Shown piece by piece: positions 15,501-28,500 of a stretch of 64,000 nt of DNA; within the stretch, counting starts at the first letter, position 1, and the number at the start of each line of letters is the position of its first letter. Made by a program: the position numbers and the translations under genes. The stretch lies in NCBI GenBank assembly GCA_964035795.1, contig OZ038322.1, forward strand, positions 24,634,359 through 24,698,358, given 5' to 3'. This DNA is from Pterobdella sp. o SKG-2022. Its lineage: Eukaryota; Annelida; Clitellata; Hirudinida; Piscicolidae. A model generated the notes under the pieces. The model was not told the origin of the DNA, did not search any database, and saw nothing but the letters and a program-made list of their open reading frames with translations.

Positions 15501-18159
15501 TTCAATCAAATAACATGGATAACAACTTTCATTCATCCATTTGTGTTTGAGACTCCCAACTCAACCACCCACACCACAGAACATGATAGAATGCTTTCCC
15601 ACGCAAACGACTCCACATGCTTGCATGCATTCATCTTTACCACTCCAACAAATCACTCATTTCAGAAAATTAACACCATCGCCTCATAGAAGTGAAAAAT
15701 TAGGCGTTCTTTTGCCGCCTCACATACCTTTACTTGGTCTGCCTGCATCTTCATCGAAATCACTACCTTCCACCCCCCCATCCTTTTCATGCCACATACA
15801 CAGCAACAAAGAAATTGTGACTGAAGCTTTGAGCTGCATGAATGCAGTGATGGAGCATCTCAACCAATCAAATACTCTCAAAAAACATCAGGATATTACG
15901 TATAGGAGTAAAAACAAAACGAAAAGTAATGTGAAAGAGAGAAAAACAGATTTGAAAAACGCATCTTCCATCGGCAATCTCCTTTTCAAGGTTCTCATTT
16001 TGAATTAGTTTTTGTATTTAAATGTTTCATCAATAATTACCAGGAGAAGCTACTGTCAGAATCACGAGAATTTTACCTGTTCGTGTTTGTCAATGCTGTG
16101 ATGCTGACGAGGAAGAAGAGTAAAAACAAGCACATGGTCAAAGTTTTTTACGAGGTTGTTATTTTCTGCATCTTTTTTAACATGCTGTAATTATGAAGAA
16201 AGTATTTAAGTGTGTTAAAGCTTCCGAAGGTGAAAGCAGGTAGGACACCACACACACACACAGCACATGTTGATGAGCTGAATAGTTTTGAAGAGGCGTT
16301 TTGATATACGAGCTGATTAAAAATTATTACTTGAGCTTTTACTTAATTTAAAATCATAGCCAGAAATAAAAATCTTAAATTCCAAACCTCATAAACGCCT
16401 CCAAATGGAATTTCCTGGTTTTAGTTTATTTTGGTAACTAACGCCTACGTTCGTGTGTTTCAAGTATAAATATCGTTTGCTATAATATACGAATGTAATA
16501 AGCCATGCCACGATTTGTTTGATAATAATAAAAAACCCGTTACATTTTATATGCTATTGATTGGTCAACATAGTCGAATAAACGTTGAATGGGATTTATA
16601 TAAATTCACTTTTTGAATGAAGACATCTATAAATAGCACTGAAGTTTGAGTTGACTCAAAACTTTGTGGGCTGCAAGAGAACTATCAGTAAACTCCCGTT
16701 GAATCCATGGAGGCATGGCGATGGAGGTGGAACAATGAGGATGATGATGATGATGATGGGTATTGATGTTCACCAGGTGAAAGATGTGATTTTGGTGGAA
16801 GAAATCCCTCAAGAACCTACCTGCTTTGCACTTCTTTCACTACAAAACCCCTGCCTTCATACTAAACTGAAAGTATGCACTATTTTTCTGCAGCATGTTG
16901 GTTATCTATTTAATAAATGGAAACGTTCAAAACTTTAACTCAGGCAAACAGCTTGGAGCAAAAGGTGCGCTGTTGTCACCAGGTCAAACGGGTTGGCACG
17001 TCTCAGGCTGCAGACTTCCCCCATCTTGTCAAGAGCTTTTTCGCAGGTTTAGCTCATATTCTTTCAATTTAAAAACGTTCATCATTTTACCATATTCATG
17101 TTCTTTCGTCATTTTGATGTTCATTTTTATTTAGCTACCAGTAACTTGAGGGACGGAATGAAGGAAAAAATAATTGATAAGTCTTCATTCATCTCGATTG
17201 AAGGTATAATATATTGAGATGTTCACCATGTGTTACATTAATTATTTTAAGTTTTTCCGACACAAGCTTCATCATTTTAGACTGTTATAATCAAAGCTTA
17301 TCAGCATCGTTGTTTTATACTGCTTTAAAATTGCCACATGTCACTGTAACTCAATTATTTCAGAAAAAATCTTCTATCTCAACTCATCATTCAAAAAGTT
17401 CTCCATATAAATAAAGCCCCATCAGATTAGAATCACTTGTTGGCACTTGTCTTCTTATACCATTATGCATCTTTAAGTAAATATTGAGGCTAAAAGTTTG
17501 TTTTGATATTGTTCAAGGGTCTCCAGGTTGCCAAAAGGTGTTCAAAGAGGTAGAAAAGCCCGCTGTCATCTACCACTCCACACAGCATAACAATAATCGG
17601 CGTGCCAACAAAAACTACTTGTTTACTCTCAAAGTTCCCAAGTGAAATTTGCATATATTTTCATACCATTCTTTAAAATTAGGCTGAATTTTTATTTTTT
17701 TTGTTAATTATTGTTATAAATTATTATTCATAAACTTAATATATCAGCTTTAAATTTAGTTTTTTATTGTATATATCACACACCAGAACACGTAAAGGAA
17801 AAGGTTTTTGGAGTAGCTACAAGGAAGTGAAATGCAATGACGCATGTGCGGAGAGGTGCGATGGATTTTACAAGAAGCACCAATCTTCACCCCCTTTAGA
17901 TTTCCGCAAACCTCTCTTTGCTCATAATACCAGTAATTCCTCTAGCACTTGTTGCTCCCAAAGTTCTAGTTGCGTGGAAAGTCCAGATATTACCCCTTCT
18001 GATAGTTTAATTGTTTCTATAGACTTTTATGAAGAAAATCTATCAGGCATTTTAGACAATGTGTCAATATCTCAAAGCAGTTCTGACTTCGGAGACTTCA
18101 ATGAAACAGTCAACTCTGGCCACTTGAATGACGATGCATTTTTACAATGTGCTTTTTGA
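12508..18159 (+). CDS. Rho guanine nucleotide exchange factor (DH-PH), 10 exons
   Basis: Predicted exchange factor that loads GTP on Rho-family GTPases. Exons: 12508-12930, 13001-13095, 13182-13298, 13737-13887, 15580-15990, 16044-16154, 16777-16872, 16944-17046, 17527-17641, 17787-18159. Phases agree and give about 664 aa. The DH domain begins VIKELVETESSYVKDLQEII (about 120-140), continues GYMDPM and FIKNYQNFFLYSEYCSNYPK, and carries the signature YLLKPIQRISKYHLFF at about 245-262. It ends near EALSCMNAVMEHLNQ. Exon 5 puts a Ser/Pro-rich stretch between the last DH helices. Exons 6-8 (REFYLFVFVNAVMLTRKK) fit a PH domain but weakly. The Ser-rich C-terminus is unassigned. The DH helices look most like the Trio/Dbl/PLEKHG group, from memory. 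The ATG at 12508 has a good context; an upstream in-frame ATG at 12367 is less likely. Exon 1 could end at 12927 instead. Confidence 0.85.
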
Positions 18160-18976
18160 TTCTGCCTTCATTTTCTATTCACTTTGTTTCTATTTATTTT
18201 TTGTTTTCAATCTGTATTTAATATTTTACGCGGCATATTGTGAGCAAATGAGATGAAGCAAAAGAGCTTATAAATGTATATTATATGCATGCAAAAAGTT
18301 ACATATCAACAAATCTAATTGATAATATAATCGATTGTTTTTTATTCACTCTCTTGAGACCCTCAATACAGGGAAAGATTGCTTATAGACTTATATGAAT
18401 CAAATTGTTTCCATAAGTATTATCCCCCACAGATACACAAACTTTTATTCTTCTTTTGATTGCCAGATTATTGGTTTTTGGGAAAATATTGATCATGTTT
18501 GTTCATTAAAAGCATAAAACTGTATTTGATTTTAAAGTCAACCTATCAAAATGCATTAAAGGGTTAATGAATGAAGCACAAATTTGTTCGTCTGTTCACT
18601 TTTTTAATAAACTTACACAAGTTTCATTTATTTTTAAAGTGGAAATAAAAGGAAATGACAAAAATCGAAAACTTTCAAATGATCAGTCCTTAATGACCAA
18701 ACTAGCTTTATATAATTGATCACACAGGGTCATAATGGTGTTCTCTAAGAATGCTTTTATTATTTGTGTCATATTTACCAACACTCAAAAAAGTCATCAA
18801 AAGGTTTAGACTTGAGCTTCTATATTATATATTTGAATGATTCAATGAGATCTAGCCTTATTTATAATGTGTCATTGTTAAGCTGTAGAGTTGCCCTACC
18901 TTGAAGAAAGACTGCTCAGTGCAAGCAAAATGCTTACTCATTTTCAATTAAACTTTTTTTTGAACCAAACTAAATA
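18160..18976. other. intergenic, no gene seen
   Basis: AT-rich spacer between the RhoGEF stop and the phosphatase start. No repeat or reading frame of note. Confidence 0.7.
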
Positions 18977-21900
18977 ATGTTTTTAGGAATTTACATTTTC
19001 ATACTTTTATGTTTTTCGCACAACAGTTCCCCCCAGTCAACTAATTCCACTCTTAACGAGACTACATTAAAAACAACAACTTTAGCTTCAACAATATTTG
19101 TAACTTCAAGCTTTCCAAATGCTCCATTGATTTCCACAACTATTCCTTATGTTCTTCAAAAACCTCAGAAGGTAACTAGCAATGTTGGCTTGGGTATTGG
19201 CATCGGAGTGGGAGGGCTGTTCGTGCTTCTCGCCATAGTTTTGGTTATCTTGTACTGTGTTCTTAAACCGTTAGTTGAATTTTTGTTCATCGAATTGCTA
19301 TTAAAGAATCAATTAATTATTTCCAGTGGAGATGAAGAAGATCAAGATAATATTGGTAAAATGCTAAACAGAAAAAATTTGTTTCCAAACATACATCGTA
19401 AATTCTAAAGTTCTCATGGGTACAATAATTTCATTCGTCCATTAACAAACTCTTCAGAAATGAAGATGCCTTCTCTCGCTGAGAAGGACAGCGTCAAAGA
19501 GTTTCCAGCGAGAGAATCACACGAGATTGCAGTCAGTGACTTCCTTGCCTTGCTGCAACATCGCAGGAAGAACAAACATCAGTTTCAAGAGGAGTTCAAG
19601 GTGCGCTTGTTGACTATGTCGAAATTTTTTTTCCAACATCAAAGTTTATTCTTGTTGGTTCAAAAGAGGTTTTGGTGTTGAAGAGTTTCCAAAAAGTGGT
19701 CTTTCATAAGACATTTTTTTGGAATTTCGATTTTTTAAAACGTACGACAAAAGCTTCAAATGCTACAACTCGTTTAGTCCATATCAGTGGACTTTAATTA
19801 AAATTTAAATTTTTCATGACTTCAACATCTTCACATGTCTTCTTCCATGCAGTCCCTGCCATCACCCAAAAGACCGAGGTTGAAGAGCTGCTCAGAAGCT
19901 CTGGTGCACCCATCGAAGAACAGATACAGCGATATCTTGCCATGTATGACCAGTTATCGATGTTTTTAATGCATGTGGTGCTTATAAATGAATGAATTAA
20001 TTTATTAGTTATAAATATACACTAAACGATTATGCTTATCTTTTTAATTATTTTTTGAGTAGTTTTTGCTATCTTCCTCAAATAATCCTTATTGCTTTCA
20101 TAGATAATGTTGACAGAGTGAAACTGAAGTCCTTGAATGAAGATTACATCAACGCAAGCTTTGTAGACGTAAGTGCAATTTAGATGAAAAAAAGGTTTTA
20201 TTGGATCTTGTTCATGAGATGAATGCATCATTTTGAGAATTTGAAAAATTAAACAGGGATATGAGCGCGAAAAAGAATTCATTGCTACACAAGGTAAAGC
20301 TATAACTTCCATGTAAATTACAAGTTCTATTTATACTCTGTCACACCTTCAATGCTAATTGCTTGTATTATATAACAAAAGGTCCTTTGAGAGAAACTTG
20401 TGATCAGTTCTGGTGCATGGTGTGGGAACAAAAAAGCGAAAAAATCGTTATGCTCACCAATTTAGTAGAAGATGGAATGGTGAGATAGCTAAAAGGAACA
20501 TTTCAATATTGAAGAATTTAAACCTTCAATAACATATGCTACTACATAATATTCTTCCTGAATAAGTGGTTTTGATCGATTCACAGCCAAAATGTGCTGC
20601 ATACTTCCCGTGCAAGCAACTTGAAGGGCTTGCTTCCAAGGTCATGACGTTCAAACACATCTTGGTACACCTGGTAGACGAAGAACATCACGAAGAGTAC
20701 ATAATCAGAAGATTCAGCATCCAAAAAGTTAGCTGCTTTTGAAGTTTTTCAGTTTATTTTAAATCGGTTTAATATTATTGTTTTACTGCTGTTGGATACT
20801 TTGAAGTTCAAAAACGTAAAAATGGTTAATGATTTATCGTCAAAATTTATCAAAAAAAAGATAATTTATTCAACCTGATTTCGAAAACGAATGATGCACA
20901 AACCAGAGAGTGTTTGGTAGAAATATAAAGAAAGAGTTGAATAACTTTTGATTTAAACTTTCTTCTAGGGCAACGAGAAACGTCAAGTAGTCCAATACCA
21001 CTACACATCTTGGCCTGACAAAGGGGTGCCAAGCACTTGCACTTCTCTCCTCAAATTCAGAAACGTCTGTTTGGCAGATCTTAACGATAACCCCAACCCC
21101 GTTGTCATTCATTGCAGGTTCTCACTCATGCTTTTATAGATCTATACAATTGAGGTTTATAACTAAACAATGGAAATGATAGAGCAGAGACCAAAAAAGA
21201 GGTCGTTGCTTTTTGGACCACCAACACAGTTTAAAACAATATGGTCATTCGTAACATCTTTAAAACCAAACATGCTTCATAAACTCACTTTCAATTCAGT
21301 GCTGGTGTTGGCAGAACAGGGACATTGGTGGCCATCGATATGCTGTTGAAAGAGGCCTGGAAACGAGGAGTGGTGGACGTGGCTATGGTGGTAGATAAAA
21401 TGCGCAGACAGCGGATTTCAATGGTGCAAACTTTGGTACGATCAACTTTGTCACCTTGCATTTACGATAATAACATTTCTGTTTAAAAACCTTATGAAAC
21501 ATCATTCAACAACCATGGAAAACCATATTTGCACTGCTTATATTTGAAAATTCTTGTTCCAAAACAAAAATTATTTCATAGTAATTTTAAAAAATTTAAC
21601 GATTTAATATCTAAAAAAACTAATTCCTTCGTATTCAGTCTTTCAAATTATTCGACTTGAATAATGAAAGCCACATTAGCATAACACGAATCACCAACCC
21701 AGTCTCAGTATATCTTCACTTATCATGCCGTGGCTGAAGGCTTGTTTTTGGGGGATGTCTCCATGCACCCCAAGACTTTCATGAACTTCTATCCCAACCT
21801 TGAAAACCCTCACATGATCGGAAAAACTTATTTGGAGCTCCAGTTTGAGGTTTGTTTTTTGATCATTAAATATCTCCAGTCAAAACACATTAACTTATTG

Positions 21901-23922
21901 AAGAGAAAATTTAAAATTACAACGAGCTAAATCTCAATAAATTGAAGAGTTTTTGAAAAGTGTAGTCCTTAAATTTGAAGGATAACTTGAAATTTATTGA
22001 ATGCAGTTGCTGACCTCTTCAATGCCCTACTTCAGTGAGCACAGCTTCACGAGTGGCATGAGTCATAGAGAATACAACCGTTTCTCTCAGATTTTACCAA
22101 GTATATTTATGTAACATCAAACAAATGAAGAATTGAAAATTTTCAAAGATAATTCATCAAATTTATTAATTTCTTTTCCAAATCCCATTGTGTGCCTGTG
22201 TGCTTCTGCATAAAACTCACCACATAAACTTGACAACGAATGCATTCAAACAGTGGATGATTTCATGCCATCATTCAGCACCAATGATGATGATTATATC
22301 AACGCTGTCCAACTTATTGTGAGTCATGTGCCTTCATCGTGCTTCTGATGGGCTATGCCTTTGTTTCATATGACTTTCTTATTAATTCTAATTAGAGCAT
22401 AAAATTAATATAAAGACCACATGTGTTATTTTAACACTATTTTAATCCTTATTCGATCCCTCACTTCATCACATAAACCTTCAGGGTTTCAAAGGAAATA
22501 GGGACATTATAGTGACACAGTCTCCGATACCAAAAAGTTTTGGAACGTTCTGGAAGATGGTCAAAGAGCACAAATGTTACGTGGTTGTGATGCTCAATGA
22601 CCTCCTTGAAAATGAGCCTGTTGGTAGTTCTCTTGAAGTTTAATGCAGTGTTTTTGGTGCAGGCATTCGCTAAGTTGTCCGCAACCATTGTTTTGAATAA
22701 ATATTGATTTTTTTGAAAAAATGATTTGAGAGTAAGTTAAGTTAATGATTCAAATTATTACATGAGCATTTGCACCAATCTTTTCCAATTGAAACTTTGT
22801 AAAAGGACTCAAGAAAATCGTTAAAACCCCCAGAAATACTGGCCTGATGACGGTCAAGTGGAGGCCTATGATGAAATGGCTGTATTGAACGAGGGAGAGA
22901 TCTGTAGTGACGACGTTGTTGCTTCAAATTTCAGAGTCGCTAATCTCAAGGTGACATTTATTAACTGGGGTTATCAGGTTTTATTTTTTACGTTTTGATG
23001 CCAATTTATGTTTCTTGCTCTATATTTCCTTTGATACTTGGTAATATAAGTGGTAAAACTTTTGTTAGTTTTGTTAAAATTTTATTTTAACCATCAACAA
23101 TCGATTGCAAAACACCACAGCCCACAGAAGAGCACTTCAAAAACATTCGTCCACGTGGTGAACTGAATGAAGGTTATAACAGTGACCAGAGCGATGACTA
23201 TTTCAAACAAAAACTTGTGAAAGACCCTGACAGCTTCCATGTGCGACACTTCAGGCTCAATGGCTGGGATGAAAAACATTACCCTAGAGATAAAATGTTT
23301 ACTTTTTTCAACCATCGTTTTGCATGTGAAACGATTGAAATTTCAATTTTCTTAATGTTTTAAAAAAATTTTAAATCATGAAAATGTTTTGCATGTGTAA
23401 TAAGATTATTTTTCTTATTATTTGATGTGTATTTATCAACAGAACTTCACTGCTTTTGCTGACGGCCGAAGTAAGAAGGTGTCTGCAACGGATCTCAGAG
23501 GGGTGCTTGCTCGTCCATTGCTTGTAAGTTTGCATGTCGAGTAAATTTGATTATTAACACAAAAATCAATCCAAATTTCCAGCAAAAAATTTCTTGTTTT
23601 CTTTATTGATTCGATTCAAAATTCAACTAATTTCAGAAACGGAGCTGATAAAAGTGGTTTATTTAGCACTTTATTGAATGTGATGTGGAAATTGGAAAAG
23701 AATGCTGAAGTCGATATACATAATGCTGTCAAAATGGTTCTAAGAATCAGAAATGAATGCCTTGCTTCTAAGGTCAGTAGAATCTAAAATTTTTCTGGAT
23801 TTCATACATATAAAACGCAAACTTTGGTTATGCATTTGAAAATTTTTTTGCAGGAACAGTTGAAGTACACTTATGACATAGTTTACCAAGACTTGTTGTC
23901 TTCGAAGGCAAACGAACTGTAG
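18977..23922 (+). CDS. receptor-type protein tyrosine phosphatase, tandem PTP domains, 19 exons
   Basis: Single-pass membrane phosphatase. Exons: 18977-19269, 19327-19355, 19458-19600, 19853-19943, 20104-20168, 20257-20293, 20382-20479, 20587-20727, 20969-21117, 21300-21435, 21703-21849, 22007-22100, 22254-22318, 22485-22619, 22834-22950, 23121-23296, 23443-23523, 23637-23772, 23854-23922. Phases agree and give about 733 aa. It has a signal peptide, a Ser/Thr/Asn-rich ectodomain of only about 50 residues, and a transmembrane helix at about 70-95 ([20 protein letters not shown]). D1 is complete: [28 protein letters not shown], the general-acid loop SWPDKGVP and the P-loop [12 protein letters not shown]2 has DYINAVQL and [15 protein letters not shown], but WPD is replaced by WDE and the P-loop reads HCLNGADKSG, with Lys for the catalytic Arg. 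It is therefore predicted inactive. The layout resembles PTPRA/PTPRE. Confidence 0.93.
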
Positions 23923-23951
23923 AATATTTTAAATTTTTTGGAAGTTTGTTT

Positions 23952-23957
23952 AATAAA
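23952..23957 (+). promoter_or_regulatory. poly(A) signal AATAAA of the phosphatase gene
   Basis: Canonical hexamer 30 bp after the stop codon. This implies a very short 3' UTR. Confidence 0.6.
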
Positions 23958-24211
23958 AGTTATTTTGTAAAATATTTTTAGCCAAATGATAACTTTGTTA
24001 GTGCGTTTAATTAAGAAATACAAGCCTCCAAATGAGAACAAGAAATGGTAACAAAATGTTTCTATAAGATTGATGGTACTCTCATATCACTTAGCAATGG
24101 AGGACATAGCTTAGCGTGCATAAACTTCAGTGAAAATTTTGAGTAATTTAGGCTTTGGAAAATATTAATTTTTAAATTATCCAGTAAGTCTGTAAGTCGT
24201 GTTTCACTTCA

Positions 24212-24329
24212 GTTCTCACGGCAAGAGTTTCCACCTGGCCTTGCTCAAGACATTGGAAACTGTCTGGCACTTTGAGTGTCAATTTAAAACATTGCAAAAA
24301 CTGGATCTATTTGGAATTTCGCTTAAATA
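24212..24329 (+). other. possible small exon after the phosphatase gene
   Basis: An acceptor-like CACTTCAG precedes 38 open codons starting SHGKSFHLALLKTLETVWHF and ending in TAA. Composition is more coding-like than its surroundings. No family is recognised and no partner exon was found. Confidence 0.2.
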
Positions 24330-25508
24330 ACTGCTGTTATATTTTATTTCTTTTGTGATATATTTAAATTTTGTTTAGAGTTTATAACTATGTTTCAAGT
24401 TTTAGAGGGTAGATATAAAACTATGAAGTCTTTTATTTCTCAGTTTTTAGTTACTGATAACATCATCTCGGTTGTGTGCTGAAAACATCATCTCGGTTGT
24501 GTGCTAATGATCATTTAGAAGAAACTGAAGCTGTCTAAAAAGAATTACTTAAGCATCTTTTTTTAGACACAACAAAAAATTCTTGTTTTTTTCTTTTTAG
24601 CAGCTTCTTCTTATTGTCATGTTTAAAGTGCAAATAATGTATGCTAGCCCAATACTAACAAACAAAAAAACAAATAACGAATATTACTATAGTGGCATGA
24701 AACTGCTTAAGTCTTCAAGACCACTTTGAAATATCTATTTATGTATAGAATTAGTCCTAACTTGGTAATACGTTAAAAATTCAAATCAAACACTTATTTA
24801 TAGAACAAAACGAAGCTTTTTTTAAACTGGCATTATAATTCTTAAGCCAGACAAGAATATTCTAAGCATTAACTTCCCAAAGTTTATTCGAAGCCACCAA
24901 GCTTTCCTCAAATTAAATTCACTTCATTATGTTCAAACTAAATATATTAAACTATTTATGAAAATAAAAATATTATACTTTTGTGAATTTGAATTTTTTA
25001 AAAGTAATTAAAAACTCTAAATTGAAGGTTCTTGAATTTCTCAAATCTCAAATTTTTATGCCGCCTGTTATAGTGTCACAGTCTTCGTGAGATTTCCCTA
25101 CAATTATATTCTTTCAACTTCATGAAAACACAAAAAAAAATTTTAATTTAAATTTCTAACTGAAGATTGTCGTTGTTTATAACGTGTTAATTGAAAAATT
25201 TAACTTAGTCAACAAAACTTAAAACACAAAGTTTTAAAAAATGAAAATAAAATTTAGTCAAAAACTTTGAAGAATATATTTTAATCAAAATAAGAGTGTC
25301 ATAATTTTATAAGCGCAAATTCATTAATATACAAAAAAATATGAATATAGTTCTTTGTCAAATATTTATCGTTGTTGTTTTCTTCTGAATTCAAAATTTA
25401 AAATTATATCGTCTAAGTGCGATAAAAATTAGCAATAAACATGTACATTTTGACTAAATAAGTTATATTTGTTTGGTGATATATGAAAAAATCATTTATT
25501 AAGATATA
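24330..25508. other. intergenic, no gene seen
   Basis: AT-rich. The only structure is a direct duplication of about 25 bp (CATCTCGGTTGTGTGCT core) at 24459-24505. Confidence 0.7.
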
Positions 25509-28500
25509 ATGAGAAATTCGACAAAGCCAATAGTTTTCGTTTTTTTAGTTCTTGGATTTATCTTTGTAGCATATCTAAATTTCTCAAAGTTTGAAAATGT
25601 AGTCAAAAATGTTGTGTATACATATTCTCAAAGGTGCAACAAATATTTTGGAAATAAACAGCAAAGGGAATTACTGGGATTTTCAAGTTACAGTCCTGAC
25701 TTGAAGAGTAAACTTCAAAATTTGTTGGCAAGAAATGTATATAAAAATTTTTTCCAAAATTTATGAAATATTTTTCAAAATAAATTGATGGTAGAAATTT
25801 ATGAAATACACTAAAAATAAGTAGTTAGATGACTTCATCATTAAAAAAAGAACTTTTAAAAAGATGTCAGAGATGACGGATAATGAGTCTCCTAATTCAA
25901 TTTTTCAAATTTTTGAGCAAAAGAGTCTGAAACGTTATAAAATTTTTTTGAAAATCATATAGAGGCTACAGAGACTGACAGTGCATAGATTTTTTCATTA
26001 TAATGAACAATCGCCACTAGTCCAACGGTTGCTAAATTAAAATTTTAACCGTGATTAAAGTGATTATGATAATACAAATACATGCTCAGTGAATAAATAA
26101 CTGACATTTTAAACAATAAATAATGAAAAAATATAAAATTGATAGGCATTGGCCTTGGACCCGGAGCTAATATCGTTTGTTCAAGAAGTCATCGACTACC
26201 CTGCACCCCCAAACCAAATCAAAATGTCTCGTAGACTGATGCGGACACCGCAAGCTACAATAATCGATGAAATACTCGAAAAAAAAGTAACTATATTTTT
26301 GTTTGAAATTAATTATTTACTTTCAAATCTCAGAGTCAAACTTCTTATGAGAACGTTCAACGATCCAATGTTAGCTACCCACTGAGCCTGCTCGAAACTA
26401 AGTTTTTAGTTGGGCCATCTGAGTCTGACACTATAAGTAAAGGATCTTGTCTAGTTTAGCAAAAGGAAACAGTAGAAATTCTGTACCATATGAGTATAAT
26501 TAAATTTTTTTAGGTGGCATGCAGCTTCAGAGAAAACAAAAACTTTTTGGTGTGCTGTTTCTCGGATGTTACCATCTCCTATTAGTGTTTACCGATCAAA
26601 TTCTTTTTGAGAGTCCGTTTTTTTTTTTACCAAGAACGATTATTTTGTGATAGATTTATTTTTATTGACTTCATTTAAAGACCATTAAATGAAATATTAC
26701 CTAGAGACTGTTGATTTTGTGTTGCTGATACGTGCATGGTACATGCATCTCAGATCTGTAGAGACCAAAACGCTTGATGGCTTAACAGCTCACCGAAATT
26801 ATTTCAACAGAAGTATGGGTTTTTTGTTGAAGCTGGAGGTCTCGACGGAGAAAGATCTTCCAACACTATCTGGCTAGAAAAGGTTCGACAACTATTGTTC
26901 AGATTATCAAAAATCAGTCTGAAATATTAAATGAAAATTCATTATAACAATAAGCAACTTATTATTTTAATTATTCTGAATTAAATAAATATAAAATAAA
27001 TTAATTAGTTCTGCAATGACGCTAAAATGCACCGAAGATAGAGCTTCCAAATAGAGTCTGCTTTTCTGTTATAACCTGGATAACAGTAGACTCCAGTAGC
27101 AGGTATCGACAAACTGATATTCTCGTATCGTTGCCATTTGGCTTGGCGGATGAACAAGGGCAAGGCAAACTGCCCAAATGTGAAAACGGCGGATCTTGAA
27201 TTCAATAATTCCAAGTTGTATGTTAGCTCTAACTGGCAGTCTACAAAAATTTTTCTCAAATAAAATGGCCTTCTTTATAAATTACTCTATTATAATATCA
27301 ATAATCTATGCCGACTGCTGGCTATCCCAGTTACGGGACAGCAGTGTATCTAATTAGATTATCAATTCAGATGAAAAAGCCTAACAAGAGCTATCAATAA
27401 TACTCAATCAATCAATCAAATCCTTTTTATAGCCCATTTTCCTTTACCAAGGAACTATCTCGAAGTCGGCCTTTCCATTCAAAGCGATCGAATGGATCTG
27501 TACAAACCATGTCTAGCTTTCTTTTATCATTCAATATGAGCTAAAAATGTTTAATTATTCAATCATTTTGAAAAAAGGTTAATACTCGGATTTTAAATCC
27601 GGTCTAATCCCCTCTATACTGAGAGGGGTCATTTAAAAAATTGTTGCATTTGTAATACTCCTTACATCTTATAATGAAGAAGTGGTAGTCTTAGGGGATT
27701 TCAATTTTCACCTGGAGTGTATTGCAGATGAGGATGCAGAAAATTCTAAGAATATCCTCCACATGCATGATTTCAAGTCTTGTGTAGCAGAACCAACTCA
27801 TGAACAGGGTGGCTGGTTGGATGTAGTGGCCACTAAGGCTGGATTCAAAGTTGATTGTTTTGATGTTTCCTTCTCAGACCATAAGGTCTTGATGTGGAAG
27901 AGTCAACTGAAAGTACCTGCTTTAGTGTACAAAACATTCAAAGTGAGAAGGTGGAAAGATTTGGATGTTGAAAAGTTTATTTCCAAGTTGCTGAACACTT
28001 CTTTGGTATTTTCAACAGACTTGAGTTTAGATTCTGCTGTGAGCAAGTATTTCTCAACTTTGAAGTGCATTTTAGATGAACTCATTTCTGAGAAAGTTGT
28101 AAGAATTTATCAGAGACCCTCTGATGTTTGGTTTGATGAGGAATGTAAGATTTCTAAATGCATAACAAGAAAGTTGGAGCGCAAGTACTTGAGGTCTCCT
28201 TCAACAACTGATCGTGAAACATGGTTCAGGCAGAAGAATCTTTACAAATGTCTATGTAGGAAGAAGAGAAAGGAGTTTTGGGACCTTAAGCTATTTGAAT
28301 GTAAAAACAAGTCAGTGACAACTTGGAAATACATAAATGAGGTTGCTGGTAGGGGTAAGGCAGGTGAAGGTAAAGGAATAGAAATTGGTAGTTTTAAGAA
28401 ATACTTGGATGATCAAATTGGTAAGGTCAAAAGTGTAGATGGTGATCTATTTCAAATTGAGGTTTCATCCAGGTCTTCAGTGTTAGACAAATTTTTTGAG

